Below, one piece after another: positions 46,499 through 60,526 of a DNA stretch of 64,000 nucleotides (the first letter of the stretch is position 1; every line of letters starts with the position of its first letter). The stretch lies in NCBI RefSeq assembly GCF_018863415.1, contig NZ_JAHKSN010000023.1:1-64000 (forward strand). Reading direction: 5' to 3'. The translations under genes were made by a program, and so were the position numbers. Origin of the DNA: Deinococcus aestuarii (GTDB taxonomy: Bacteria > Deinococcota > Deinococci > Deinococcales > Deinococcaceae). The notes beneath the pieces are model-generated. The model searched no databases, was not told the DNA's origin, and was given only the letters and a program-made list of their open reading frames with translations.

Positions 46499-46730
46499 GC
46501 CAGGGAGTACGCGCCGGGTGGGCTCCAGGTTCCGGGGGCGGACCGGGAGGCGCAAAGAAGGTGGCGCCGCGCCGGGTTGCCGCGCTTTCCCTGCGGTGAC
46601 TTCACTTCGCGTCACCCTGGAGAGATTGACCGTGCCAGCGGTGCTGCCGAGAGCGGGCAAAACCTCCTGACATCGTGTGCGAGACCCTTCGCCCGCGCTC
46701 AGGGCGACCGTTTTTCTTCCAGCCAAGGTC

Positions 46731-47891
46731 CTAACGCCGGGCGCGGCCGTACACCAGGACGCGGGTGAGGGCCTCCAGCGGTCCGGTGCCGAAGCGGCGT
46801 AGCACCCACGCGCTCAGCGGCACCTGCGCGAGGCCGACCGCGAGGGCGAGGAGCACGGCGGCGGCGGCTCCCCAGCGCCCGTACCCCCCGCCCGCGTAGG
46901 GGTAGAACACGGTCGTCATGATCAGGCTCTGGGCGATGTAGTTGGTCATGGCGAGCCGTCCGCTCGCCGCGAAGGCTTTCAGCGGCCCCAGGCTCCCCCG
47001 CGCGGCGAGCAGCCCCAGCACCCCGGCGTACCCCAGCGCCGAGGCGAGGCCGCCGCCCATGCGGACGGGGATGGCGAGCAGCCCGGCGGTCTGGGTGCCC
47101 CCGGTGTTGAGCCACGCGAGGAGCACGCCCAGCGGCAGGCCGATCATCAGGCCGTAGGTGGCGAGGCGGCGCAGCAGCGGCAGGTGGTCTTGCGGGCGGG
47201 TGAGCACTCCCGCGCGCCCGGCGGCGGCCCCCAGGCAGAAGAGCGCCACGAGCCACAGGCCGTTGTACACGCTGCCCCCGATCAGGTTGGACTGGAACTC
47301 CGCCGCGCGGTCGGCCACGACCTGCCCGTAGGTCATGCCGGGCGTGAGGTCGGGCAGCCCGTCGAACCGGGGGCGCACCGGGCCCGCGAGGCTGCCGACG
47401 CCCGCCAGCAGCCCCAGCAGCAGCCACCAGCCCCCCAGCGCCCCCGCGAGGGTGACGAGTTCGCGGGCCGTCATGCGCGCGCCCAGCAGCAGCGCCACTG
47501 CCAGCAGCGCGTAGTTGGAGATGATGTCCCCGTGCCACACGAACACGAAGTGCGCCGTGCCGATCACGAGCAGCACCGCCAGCCGCCGCAGCAGCGTCCC
47601 GGCCCCGTGCCGCGCGAGCAGCCCCGCCGTCCCCCACCCGAACAGCATGGCGAAGAGGCTGATCGCCCGCCCGTTCACGAGCACGTCGGTCAGCACCTGC
47701 ACCACCCCGTCCACGCCCCGCTGCTGCCACTCGCGGAAGCCCGCGAAGGTCTGCACGTTCACGATCAAGATGCCCAGCAGCGCGAGCCCCCGCAGCACGT
47801 CGGGCAGGGCCGCGCGTTCCCCCACCCCCACCGGGCGCGGCGGGCCGGTCTCGGGGGCAGGGGCCTGATCCGGCGGGGAAACGAGGCTCAT
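46731..47891 (-). CDS. DUF418 family membrane protein
   Basis: A 386-aa protein with about ten membrane helices. The N-terminal [21 protein letters not shown] and the C-terminal [23 protein letters not shown] define DUF418 proteins. The function of this family is unproven (a role in transport or acylation has been proposed). The -10 TAGCCT (47898-47903) is 6 nt before the ATG, so the mRNA is probably leaderless. Confidence 0.9.
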   Translation of the reverse strand: MSLVSPPDQAPAPETGPPRPVGVGERAALPDVLRGLALLGILIVNVQTFAGFREWQQRGVDGVVQVLTDVLVNGRAISLFAMLFGWGTAGLLARHGAGTLLRRLAVLLVIGTAHFVFVWHGDIISNYALLAVALLLGARMTARELVTLAGALGGWWLLLGLLAGVGSLAGPVRPRFDGLPDLTPGMTYGQVVADRAAEFQSNLIGGSVYNGLWLVALFCLGAAAGRAGVLTRPQDHLPLLRRLATYGLMIGLPLGVLLAWLNTGGTQTAGLLAIPVRMGGGLASALGYAGVLGLLAARGSLGPLKAFAASGRLAMTNYIAQSLIMTTVFYPYAGGGYGRWGAAAAVLLALAVGLAQVPLSAWVLRRFGTGPLEALTRVLVYGRARR

Positions 47892-47934
47892 GGGCGCAGG
47901 CTAGCGCGCGGGAGCGTCCCAGGGACGGGGCAAG

Positions 47935-47956
47935 AAAAAACCGCCCCTCGGGCGGT
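47935..47956 (-). terminator. Strong terminator after the mliC pair
   Basis: The minus strand has ACCGCCC-GAG-GGGCGGT followed by six T's (plus A's at 47935-47940). It lies 92 nt beyond the stop of the second MliC-like gene. Confidence 0.8.
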
Positions 47957-48048
47957 GATGGAAAGAAGAGAGCGTCCTATACACGGAGCGTCAAGCTATG
48001 CAGCCGAGTTTCCCCCGGCCCGGGGTCTGCCCGGGAGCCGCCCACGCC

Positions 48049-48408
48049 TCAGCTCACCTGCACGCAACCCCTCAGGGCGAGTCGGCCGCTGCGGACCTCC
48101 TTCATGGAGGCGACCCCGCCGGTGCTGACCCAGGCGAAGCCGCCGCCCTGGTACAGCACGCCCCCCACCCCGTCGGCCTGATTCAGAATCCGAGTCTGAC
48201 CGGCGAACTGCACCCGGGCCCGGTTCGGCAGCAGGGTCACCTGCACGCGCACGCCGCCCTGGCAGCGAAAGGTCGCCCGCCCGAGCACCTGTTCCCCGCC
48301 CGCCGTGGTGGGGGCGGCGGGCCCACCGTCGGCGAGGGCGGTTCCACCCACCCCGAGCAGAACCGACGAACACAGACCGACACGCAGGGCCGCGGCAGGG
48401 GAAGTCAT
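48049..48408 (-). CDS. MliC-like C-type lysozyme inhibitor, copy B
   Basis: A 119-aa exported protein. Signal peptide about residues 1-26 (ends TALADG). The mature domain has the MliC pattern: ATFRCQGGVRVQVTLLPNRA, ADGVGGVLYQGGGFAWV and the final LRGCVQV, whose two Cys would form the family disulfide. MliC proteins protect the wall against C-type lysozymes. It lies 49 nt downstream of a close paralog on the same strand, with the same upstream block. Confidence 0.75.
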   Translation of the reverse strand: MTSPAAALRVGLCSSVLLGVGGTALADGGPAAPTTAGGEQVLGRATFRCQGGVRVQVTLLPNRARVQFAGQTRILNQADGVGGVLYQGGGFAWVSTGGVASMKEVRSGRLALRGCVQVS

Positions 48409-48410
48409 GG

Positions 48411-48843
48411 GCCGAGTATTTCACATCGGGCGGGGGGACGCGCCGCCCCCCTCGCGGTCAGTTGACGCGCACGCAGCCGCTGACGGGCTGGGCCCCGCTG
48501 CGGGTGTTCTGCATGGAGGCGACCTTGCCGTCGTTGACCCAGGCGAAGCCGCCGCTGCGGTAACGCACCCCGTTCACCCCGTCGGCGAGGTCGAGGGTCC
48601 GGGTCTGCCCCGCGAACTCGATCCGGGCCCGGTTCGGCATCCGGGTCACCTGCACGCGCACGCCCCCCTGACAGCGGAAGACGACCCGCTCGATCACCCG
48701 GTCCTGGCCCGCCGGGGCAGAGGCCGTGGTGAGGCCGGGCGCACCGTCGGCGAACGCCGTGCCGCCCGCCGGGAGCAGCGCCGTCAGGCAGAGGCCGACC
48801 CGCAAAACCACAGTGAAGGGGTTCACGTGCCGAGTATTTCACA
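48411..48843 (-). repeat. Duplicated promoter block of the mliC-like pair
   Basis: The 15-bp block GCCGAGTATTTCACA occurs directly upstream of both genes, at 48411-48425 and 48829-48843, so -10 and upstream contacts were duplicated with the gene. The minus-strand -10 AATACT is 6 nt before each start (ATG and GTG). The coordinates span both copies. Confidence 0.75.
48458..48826 (-). CDS. MliC-like C-type lysozyme inhibitor, copy A
   Basis: A 122-aa exported paralog of the next gene. Signal peptide about 1-27; mature part VFRCQGGVRVQVTRMPNRAR...ADGVNGVRYRSGGFAWVNDG...VSGCVRV. It begins at GTG 48824-48826, supported by the -10 AATACT 6 nt upstream. Sequence identity with copy B is high across the mature domain, so the pair arose by recent tandem duplication. 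Why a Deinococcus needs two is unknown. Confidence 0.75.
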   Translation of the reverse strand: MNPFTVVLRVGLCLTALLPAGGTAFADGAPGLTTASAPAGQDRVIERVVFRCQGGVRVQVTRMPNRARIEFAGQTRTLDLADGVNGVRYRSGGFAWVNDGKVASMQNTRSGAQPVSGCVRVN

Positions 48844-48918
48844 CCGCTCTCCCAGGGTGGAGGCGCCCACGGTTTCTGTCCGACCCACCGGGCCGGGCGC
48901 ACCGGGTACGCTGACGAC

Positions 48919-49659
48919 GTGACCCCCCCGGTGCCCGACTCCCTCGCCCGCCTCGCCCGTGCGGAGGCAGCGGGGCAGGGGCGTTACCGCGAGTTCGGGG
49001 GGGTGGAGCGCTTCGGCCCGCTCGTCGCCGCGCACGCCGGGCCTGACCTGCCCGTCAACGCCGCCTGGCACGACGGAGGCGCGGGGCTCACGGAGCCGGA
49101 CCTGAACGCCTTCGAGACCTTCAGCGCGGCGCGCGGGGAGCGGGCCACCCTGCACGTCCTGTCGCACGCCGCGCCGCCCCTGCTGCCCCTCCTCCGGGCG
49201 CGCGGGTACGCGCTCGACCATGTGCTGCACGCCTACACCCACGACCTGACGCACCTGCCCCCGCCCCCCGACCTGGACGTCCGCGAGGAGCCCGACCCGG
49301 ACGCCTGGGCGGACCTCGCCGCGCGGGGCTTCGGGGCGGGCAGCGAGGGAGTCATGCGGGTGAACGCCCGCCTGACGGGCACGCGCCGCCTCGTCGCGGG
49401 GGTGGAGGGGGTGCCCGCCGGGGTGGCGGCCCTGAGCCTGCAAGGAGGAATCGCCGCGTTCTACAGCGCCGCGACCCTGCCGGGGTGGCGGGGCCGGGGG
49501 GTCCAGACGGCCCTCCTCGCCGCGCGGCTGCATCTCGCCGCCCGCATGGGAGCCGACCTCGCCAGCGTGTTCGTCACGCCGGAAAGCGGCAGCGAGCGCA
49601 ACGTGCGCCGCGCCGGGTTCGCGCTGGCGGGTGCGCGGCTGACCTTCACGCGGGAGTGA
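48919..49659 (+). CDS. GNAT acetyltransferase
   Basis: A 246-aa acetyltransferase whose C-terminal half carries the acetyl-CoA motif (FYSAATLPGWRGRGVQTALL, R/Q-x-x-G-x-G/A type) and the following VFVTPESGSERNVRRAGF. The N-terminal half is an additional domain without a clear family. It starts at GTG 48919, supported by -10 TACGCT (48907-48912) 6 nt upstream. The stop is at 49657-49659, and the opposite strand here is the open antisense frame of the HIT gene. Substrate unknown. Confidence 0.83.
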   Translation: MTPPVPDSLARLARAEAAGQGRYREFGGVERFGPLVAAHAGPDLPVNAAWHDGGAGLTEPDLNAFETFSAARGERATLHVLSHAAPPLLPLLRARGYALDHVLHAYTHDLTHLPPPPDLDVREEPDPDAWADLAARGFGAGSEGVMRVNARLTGTRRLVAGVEGVPAGVAALSLQGGIAAFYSAATLPGWRGRGVQTALLAARLHLAARMGADLASVFVTPESGSERNVRRAGFALAGARLTFTRE

Positions 49660-50121
49660 ATGTGGGGGACCGAGGTGCGCCGTCAACCGCGCCGCGTACC
49701 CGGCTCGCCGCTGGGCGGGCATCACCGCACCGTGGGTCAGGGACAGGTCGTCGCCCGCCCAGCGTGGAAAGACGTGGACGTGATAATGCCACACGTCCTG
49801 ATTTCCGGTGGGTTCGTTGTGCTGCCGCAAGCTCACACCCTCGCAGCCGTACGCGGCCTTCATGGCGAGGGCCACCCGGCGCGACAGGGCGTGAATCCGC
49901 GCGCCGAGGTCGTCCGGGAGGGTGGAGAGGTTCTCGTGATGAGCGGTGGGAATGACCAGGACGTGCCCCGGCGTGCCCGGCCACTGCTTCGCCGCGATCA
50001 GGGCGATGACCTGGGCGTCCCGGTATACCACGTCGCTCTCGCGGCTCCAGACGTGCCCATTCACCACCCCCGCCGCGAGGAGGCAGAAGGGGCAGACGTA
50101 GCCGGACGGGGCGTGGGTCAC
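49660..50121 (-). CDS. HIT-family nucleotide hydrolase, no stop codon found
   Basis: HIT protein: TPGHVLVIPTAHHENLSTLP and WHYHVHVFPRW (the HxHxH active site), giving a complete catalytic domain of about 150 residues. It starts at GTG 50119-50121, overlapping the peptidase stop. No in-frame stop is found where the family should end (near 49660): the frame runs on through the antisense strand of the GNAT gene to about 48823. Either a stop was lost or frameshifted, or the tail truly reads far into the opposite gene. I give the domain end as the gene end. Confidence 0.75.
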
Positions 50122-51032
50122 CCTCTCGCCGTCCGCACCGCGTCCCGCACCGCCGCGCACACCGCCTCCTGCACGAGGGCGCCGAGGAGCATGGGATCGG
50201 CGGGGGGCAGGGTGCAGGCGCTCAGGACGAAAGCGCTGTCCCCGTCCCAGAAGGTGTGGCTGGGGTGGATCACCCGGCCCAGCGCGGTCTGCGCGGCGTC
50301 GGCGAGGCGGCGGGCCTCGTTCTTGGTGAGCGTGTGCTCGGTGGCGACGGCGACGAGGGTGGTGCTCTCCACGTCGCCCGGCGTGACGGTGCCGCCCCCG
50401 AAGGCCGCCGCCCCCGGCCCCACACCCGGCCCGGCCAGCACGCCGCCGCGCTCGTCGAGCACGTCCCCGATGGGGTTGACGACCGCCAGCGCCCCGACCC
50501 GGACGCCGTGGCGCTCCACGAAGACGCTGCCCAGGCCGCCCGGCACGGTGAAGTCCTGCCCCAGGTACTTGCCCGCCGTGGCGCCCGTGCCCGCGCCCAC
50601 CCGTCCGCGCCCGACCGGGGCGTCCGACGCCGACCGGGCCGCCGCCTCGCCCTCGCGCTCGCCGGGGCGGGCCCGGGGGTCCCCCACCCCGAGGTCGTAG
50701 ACCACCGCCGCCGGGACGAGGGGCACGCGCGCCCAGGGCGTCTCGTGTCCGACCCCGCGTTCTTCGAGCACCCGCACCACGCCGCTCGCCGCCGCGAGAC
50801 CGAAGGCACTCCCGCCCGTCAGCAGCAGGGCGTGGACCCGCTCGACCTTCTTCTCGGGCGAGAGCAGCACCCCCTCGCGCGTGCCCGGACTTGGCCCGAG
50901 AAAACTCGCGGAGGCGACCGCGCCCCCGTCGGGGCAGAGGATCACCGTGCAGCCCGTCTGGCCCACGGAGTCGGTCCAGTGGCCCACGCGAAAGCCGGGC
51001 ACGGCGGTGAGGGTGGAATTGGGCAGGGTCAT
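50118..51032 (-). CDS. P1/S58 family peptidase (DmpA-like)
   Basis: An N-terminal-nucleophile aminopeptidase, 304 aa from the ATG I choose (51030-51032, MTLPNSTLTAVPGFRVGHWT). Motifs: LLTGGSAFGLAAASGV, the AGTGATAGKYLGQ loop and VESTTLVAVATE, the region of the self-cleaving Ser/Thr. Such enzymes release N-terminal residues or D-amino acids. An upstream ATG (51057-51059) is possible but adds a Cys-rich tail. Overlaps the HIT start by 4 nt. Confidence 0.85.
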   Translation of the reverse strand: MTLPNSTLTAVPGFRVGHWTDSVGQTGCTVILCPDGGAVASASFLGPSPGTREGVLLSPEKKVERVHALLLTGGSAFGLAAASGVVRVLEERGVGHETPWARVPLVPAAVVYDLGVGDPRARPGEREGEAAARSASDAPVGRGRVGAGTGATAGKYLGQDFTVPGGLGSVFVERHGVRVGALAVVNPIGDVLDERGGVLAGPGVGPGAAAFGGGTVTPGDVESTTLVAVATEHTLTKNEARRLADAAQTALGRVIHPSHTFWDGDSAFVLSACTLPPADPMLLGALVQEAVCAAVRDAVRTARG

Positions 51033-51138
51033 TCCCGTATTGCAGCACGCCGGGCACATGGCCGAGGAGACGACGCAACGACGGCGCCCCGGGGACTCCC
51101 CCAGGGCGCTTCTGCTGATCGCTGAGAGCGAACCGCTT

Positions 51139-51807
<669 letters not shown>

Positions 51808-52021
51808 GAGGTATGCCTTTTTCTCCCGGCGATAAGCCTGTTTCCCGCCATCGTAGGGGCCGGAGAGAGGGAGGCGGGAACTGCCCCGGTTTATGCTCCC
51901 TTAACACCGCCGCCGAAAAAGGCCCGTCAGCACGTCACTTTTCTGTTCTGTGCACCGTTTTCCGCCCGGAGGAGGCCTTCTCCCCGAGCCCCGGCCCTTG
52001 CGAGCTGGCTACGCTGCCCCC

Positions 52022-52390
52022 ATGCGTTCTATCGGCGAGGTGCGAGCGGCGGCGGCGGCCCTTCCCCACTCGCGGGAGACCTTCCCCTTCGGTGAAACGA
52101 CTCTGGTGTTCAAGGTGGGCGGACCGGACGGCAAGATGTACGCGCTGACCGACATCCTGGCCGACCCGGCGAGCCTGTCCGTGAAGGTCACGCCGGAACG
52201 GGGCGAGGACTTGCGCGCCGAGTACGCCGCCATTGCCCCCGGGTATCACCTCAACAAGCGCCACTGGGTGACGGTCACGCTCGACGGCACGGTGCCGGAC
52301 ACGCTGCTGCGGGAACTGCTGGCGGGCAGCCACGCGCTCGTCGTGCGCGGCATGACGCGGGCCGAGCGGGCGGAACTGGGGCTGGGGTGA
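52022..52390 (+). CDS. MmcQ/YjbR family protein
   Basis: A 122-aa cytoplasmic protein of the MmcQ/YjbR family: LPHSRETFPFGETTLVFKVG, then VTPERGEDLRAEY and HLNKRHWVTVTLDGTVP. The fold binds DNA in some members, but the physiological role is not clear. I start at ATG 52022 because the -10 TACGCT (52010-52015) is 6 nt upstream; a longer frame upstream lacks support. Confidence 0.85.
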   Translation: MRSIGEVRAAAAALPHSRETFPFGETTLVFKVGGPDGKMYALTDILADPASLSVKVTPERGEDLRAEYAAIAPGYHLNKRHWVTVTLDGTVPDTLLRELLAGSHALVVRGMTRAERAELGLG

Positions 52391-52446
52391 GAGGGGTGTC
52401 GTTGGGGACGGCGACCTGTCCTTTTCCCAGGGCGCACCGCAAAGGA

Positions 52447-52475
52447 AAGAAGCCGGAGCATCGGCCCCAGCTTTC
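52447..52475 (-). terminator. Terminator after alaS
   Basis: Minus strand: AGAAAGC-GGGGCC-GATG-CTCC-GGCTTCTTT, a stem with small bulges that ends in a T-rich stretch, 22 nt beyond the alaS stop. Confidence 0.55.
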
Positions 52476-52496
52476 TCCATTCCTGTTTTCGAGGGG

Positions 52497-55550
<3,054 letters not shown>

Positions 55551-55712
55551 GGCGGAGAGTATATCGGCGGGGGTGGGCGGCGAATCCGCCGTGTACACGC
55601 TTGGGCGTGCGCCGGATGGCCGATGTGCCTTCTCGTTGATCCCAGCAAAGGCACTCGCATTCCAACGAAAAGAGGCGAAGCCGCCGCCTCGCCCCTTGAA
55701 AGAAACCGAGCC

Positions 55713-56264
<552 letters not shown>

Positions 56265-56402
56265 GAGCGCCAGTCTGGGGTCGGGCCCGCGCCCTGGGGT
56301 GAGAGGGCCGCCAAACCGGGTTGGGGCATGGGGGTCCTGGGGCCTCATGGGAGCGGACGGGCCGGTCACGCGACCAGACCCGCCCGCCGCCTGCCCTCAC
56401 CG

Positions 56403-57437
56403 TCAGTCCAGGTCCACCGCCCACCACGCCTCCCTCTGCGCGGCGAGGCGGGAGCGCGGGTCGCCGATGGTGCTCAGCGCCTGGGTCAGGCCCTGCCAGT
56501 CGGGCTCGCTCATGGGGTCGATGGCGAGGGCGCGCTGGTGGAACTGCGCGGCGTCCTTGGCGCGTCCGGCGGCGGCGGCGGCCTTGGCCGCGTGGCCGAG
56601 AATGCTGAACTGTTTTTGCTCCAGCCGGGCACGTACGTCGTCCACCCAGGGGCTGTCGGCACCGGGGAGAAAATTGCCGTACATGCCGGTGAGTTCGCGC
56701 AGTTCCTCCAGCCCTAGCGCCCCCTGCTCGGCCTGGGCGGCGAGGAGTTCGTAGCGCGACACGTCGTAGGTGGGGCTGAGGTCGGCGGCGAGGGCGTAGC
56801 GGCGGTTGGTGCTCACGACCGCCTCGTTGCTCAGGCTGCGGCGCAACCTGTGCAGGGTGGTGTGGAAGAGGCTGCTCGCCCGCGCCTCGTCCTTCTCGGG
56901 CCACAGCGCCTCGGCGGCCTCCCAGGAGGTGACTTCCCTGTGCTCCAGCAGGTAAAAGAACAGTTCGAGCGCCTTGCGCGACACCCAGGACACGGCCGCA
57001 CCCTGCCACACGACCTGCGCGGTGCCGAGCGCCCGGGCCTCCATCGCGCTCTCGCTTTGCAGGCTCAGGCCCGCGCGGCGGAGTCGAGCGTCCACGGCGG
57101 TCGTCAGGTCCTGCGGGGTGAAGGGCTTGGGCAGGTAGTCGTCGGCGCCGAGGTTCATGCCCCTTCTGACGTCGCCGCGCTCGGCGTGGCTGGAGAGCAG
57201 CACGAAGGGCAGGGCGCTCAGTTGGGCGTGGGTGCGGACCTGCTCCAAAAACTCCAGCCCGGTCATGTAGGGCATCACCACGTCGCTGATCACGAGTTCG
57301 GGGGTAAACACCTTCAGGAGGTCGAGGGCCTCGACGGGGTGGCGGCTGGTGCGGACTTCGTGGCCCGCACGGGTGAGAATCACGCTGATGAGCTTGAGGA
57401 TGGCGGCGTCGTCATCCACCACGAGGATGCGCGGCAT
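56403..57437 (-). CDS. Response regulator with BTAD-like activator domain
   Basis: A 344-aa regulator: receiver domain at 1-115 (ILVVDDDAAILKLI, phospho-Asp in VISDVVMPYMTG, YLPKPFTPQDL), then a winged helix (SRKALELFFYLLEHREVTSW, SSLFHTTLHRLRRSL) and an all-helical BTAD-like C-terminus with a tetratricopeptide feel (AAAAGRAKDAAQFHQRALAID). No kinase is adjacent. TAGACT (57445-57450) lies 7 nt before the ATG, one of the cleanest leaderless promoters here. Confidence 0.85.
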   Translation of the reverse strand: MPRILVVDDDAAILKLISVILTRAGHEVRTSRHPVEALDLLKVFTPELVISDVVMPYMTGLEFLEQVRTHAQLSALPFVLLSSHAERGDVRRGMNLGADDYLPKPFTPQDLTTAVDARLRRAGLSLQSESAMEARALGTAQVVWQGAAVSWVSRKALELFFYLLEHREVTSWEAAEALWPEKDEARASSLFHTTLHRLRRSLSNEAVVSTNRRYALAADLSPTYDVSRYELLAAQAEQGALGLEELRELTGMYGNFLPGADSPWVDDVRARLEQKQFSILGHAAKAAAAAGRAKDAAQFHQRALAIDPMSEPDWQGLTQALSTIGDPRSRLAAQREAWWAVDLD

Positions 57438-57535
57438 GACTGACAGTCTAGTCATTCCGTGAGAATTGTGGGTGGAAAACCCGTCATTTTTGAGCGGACC
57501 TTTGCCTCACCGCCCGACTCGTCTAGGCTGGGGGG

Positions 57536-59047
57536 ATGACAGCACCGCTCGCCCACCCCCTGACGGTCATTCACACCCGGGCCCTGACGCTCGACGACAC
57601 GCGGCCGCAAGCCCAGGCCGTCCTCGTCGGGGGTGGGCGGGTGCTCGCGGTCGGCACGCGGGAGGAGGTCGCGGCCCTCGCCCCGCGCGCCCAGGTGCTC
57701 GACCACCGCGACCTGACCCTGACGCCGGGGATGAGCGACGCCCACATCCACCTTGTCTCCTACGGGTTCTCGCTCTCCGAACTCGGCCTGCACGGGGCGA
57801 GAAGCGTGTCCGAGGTGCAGGCGCGGGTGCTGCAACGGGTGCTCAACACCCCTGCCGGAACCTGGATTCGCGGTGGCGGCTTCCTGCTGGCCGAGCTGGG
57901 CCTGAACGGGTACCCCACGGTCAGGGCTCTGGACGAGGTGAGCCCCCACCACCCCGTCCTGCTGTACTCGCGCGACCTGCACCTCGCCTGGGCGAACTCG
58001 CTCGCATTGCGGCTGGCGGGCATCAACGACAGCACCCCGAACCCCGAGGGCGGCGTGATCGTCCGGCCCCTGGGCACGTTGCTGGAGAGCGCGACCGAAC
58101 TCGCTGCGAACGCGATGCCCGTTCCCAGCGAGGCGGAGTACCTGCGGGCGGCGAAGGCGGGGGCGGACGACCTCGCCTCGCGCGGGTACGTCAGCGCGCA
58201 CACGATGGCCTTCGAGGCGCCGGACGCGCCGCGCGCGCTCCAGACGCTCGCTGCGCGGGGGGAATTGCCGCTGCGGGTGTGGGCCACCCTCCCCCACGAG
58301 CGGCTGGGACTCGCGCGGGACCTCGGCGTGGGACGGAACCCGGGCGGCCTCTTCCAGTGGGGCGGGGTCAAGTTCTTCGCGGACGGGGCGCTGGGCAGCC
58401 GCACCGCCTGGCTGCACGCCCCCGGCTTCGCGGACGGCAGCGGCACGGGCATCCCGCTCGATTCACCGGAGCTGATCCGCGAGCTGGGCGCGGAGGCGCT
58501 GCGGCTGGGCCTCGCCCCCGTCACCCACGCCATCGGCGACCGGGCGAACACGGAGGTGCTGGACGCCTATGACAGCCTGCGCGACCTCGCCGCTCAGAAG
58601 AACATCCCCCTGCGGATCGAGCACGCCCAGCACCTCCGGCCCGAGGACCTCCCCCGCTTCCGGGGCATCGCGGCGGGGGTGCAGCCCATCCACCTGCACG
58701 CGGACGGGCCCCTCATCCGCTCCCTGCTGCCGCACCTGGCGGGGACGAGCTATCCCTTCCGCAGCCTGCAAGGCGCCGGGGCCATCCTCGCCTTCGGGTC
58801 GGACGCTCCGGTCGCCCCACCCGAGTACCGCGCCAACTTCGCCGCCGCCCTCACCCGCCGCGACGACGAGGGCCATCCCCTCGCCCCGCAGGAGGCGCTG
58901 ACCGAGATGGACGTGCTGTGGGCCCACACGCGCGGTCCCGCCCTCGCCGCCGGGTGGGACGACGAGGGGGTCATCCGGCCCGGGGCGCGGGCGGCCTTCA
59001 CCCTCTGGGATAGGCTGGGGGGGAACGCGCGGGCGCTGGTGCTGTGA
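57536..59047 (+). CDS. Amidohydrolase, YtcJ type
   Basis: A 503-aa metal-dependent hydrolase. Metal ligands in [48 protein letters not shown] and [14 protein letters not shown]- and C-terminal strands form the composite beta domain. Substrate is not predictable. The -10 TAGGCT (57524-57529) is 6 nt before the ATG. The stop overlaps the GTG of the next, low-GC gene. Confidence 0.92.
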   Translation: MTAPLAHPLTVIHTRALTLDDTRPQAQAVLVGGGRVLAVGTREEVAALAPRAQVLDHRDLTLTPGMSDAHIHLVSYGFSLSELGLHGARSVSEVQARVLQRVLNTPAGTWIRGGGFLLAELGLNGYPTVRALDEVSPHHPVLLYSRDLHLAWANSLALRLAGINDSTPNPEGGVIVRPLGTLLESATELAANAMPVPSEAEYLRAAKAGADDLASRGYVSAHTMAFEAPDAPRALQTLAARGELPLRVWATLPHERLGLARDLGVGRNPGGLFQWGGVKFFADGALGSRTAWLHAPGFADGSGTGIPLDSPELIRELGAEALRLGLAPVTHAIGDRANTEVLDAYDSLRDLAAQKNIPLRIEHAQHLRPEDLPRFRGIAAGVQPIHLHADGPLIRSLLPHLAGTSYPFRSLQGAGAILAFGSDAPVAPPEYRANFAAALTRRDDEGHPLAPQEALTEMDVLWAHTRGPALAAGWDDEGVIRPGARAAFTLWDRLGGNARALVL

Positions 59048-59562
59048 AGTACGAATTGCGTTGGCCGCCGAACGGACGTGAGGTTGATGTCTGGTTGAAT
59101 GAGCTGCCCACCGAGAATCTTGCAACAGTGGACCCCAAGCCGCTGACATTTCCGGCGAATGTGATTTGGGCAGAACGAACGGCGGCGCTGAGTCAAAGGT
59201 TTCCGCTTAACGTCAACCGTTACGGCCTGCTTGGCGGCAGTTTCATTCCGCATCGGGAGAAAGCATTTCTCCTGCACCTGCCTGTACCCGTCGTTGACTC
59301 CCTTTCACCATATCAAGAGCCTTATCGTCGCCCCGGCCTACCTGAAGAATTTCAGGCTACTGTCGTGGACGGTATCACCCACGACTTAGCCACCTTGCCC
59401 TGCGGCTCGCTCTATCTGTGTGCTGCGGCTCATGACGTGGTCGGTTCAAGTCAAGTGGGATTCAAGACGCTCAGCATATCGCTTATGAATCTGCTGTCAC
59501 TGCCTGCCTGGGATGAGGAGGTCGTAGCCTCGGGCCACTGGTTCGTGTCGCCACTTCGCTGA
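59044..59562 (+). CDS. Low-GC protein of unknown function
   Basis: A 172-aa protein beginning at GTG (59044-59046), coupled to the amidohydrolase stop (GTGA). It has no known motifs; features are many Pro and hydrophobic residues ([20 protein letters not shown]) and a central region [22 protein letters not shown] is about 57-58% in two counted lines, lower than its neighbours, so it is a likely acquired gene. It could be an immunity or accessory protein, but I find no partner. Confidence 0.6.
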   Translation: MKYELRWPPNGREVDVWLNELPTENLATVDPKPLTFPANVIWAERTAALSQRFPLNVNRYGLLGGSFIPHREKAFLLHLPVPVVDSLSPYQEPYRRPGLPEEFQATVVDGITHDLATLPCGSLYLCAAAHDVVGSSQVGFKTLSISLMNLLSLPAWDEEVVASGHWFVSPLR

Positions 59563-59583
59563 ACTCAAGCACCCAGAAAAGAA

Positions 59584-59617
59584 GAGAGGCTGAGCCGCTT
59601 GTCACGCTCAGCCTCTC
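59584..59617. terminator. Bidirectional hairpin after yebC
   Basis: GAGAGGCTGAGC (59584-59595) and GCTCAGCCTCTC (59606-59617) are a perfect 12-bp stem, followed on the minus strand by TTCTTTTC. It separates the low-GC gene from the convergent YebC gene. Confidence 0.75.
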
Positions 59618-59634
59618 CTCCTCCAATCCCACCT

Positions 59635-60369
<735 letters not shown>

Positions 60370-60526
60370 GTTCAGTCTCTCCTTACCCTAAAACCGCGCC
60401 CGCCGGGAAGCCGGGGCGCGTGACCCGGACATTCTACCGCGCCGCAGAGGCTGAACTTCGTGTATCCGGTGACGGGCGGGGCGCCGACTTCATGACGCCA
60501 CGTTCTGAACGGCGCTAGGATGCACC

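Noticed and set aside
47996..48424. Longer coding frames overlapping the MliC genes
   Set aside because: They are Arg/Gly-rich frames typical of shadows in a GC-rich gene and lack a start signal.
51057..51059. Upstream start of the P1 peptidase
   Set aside because: It adds a Cys-rich tail (MCPACC) not expected in the family; the inner ATG gives the usual N-terminus.
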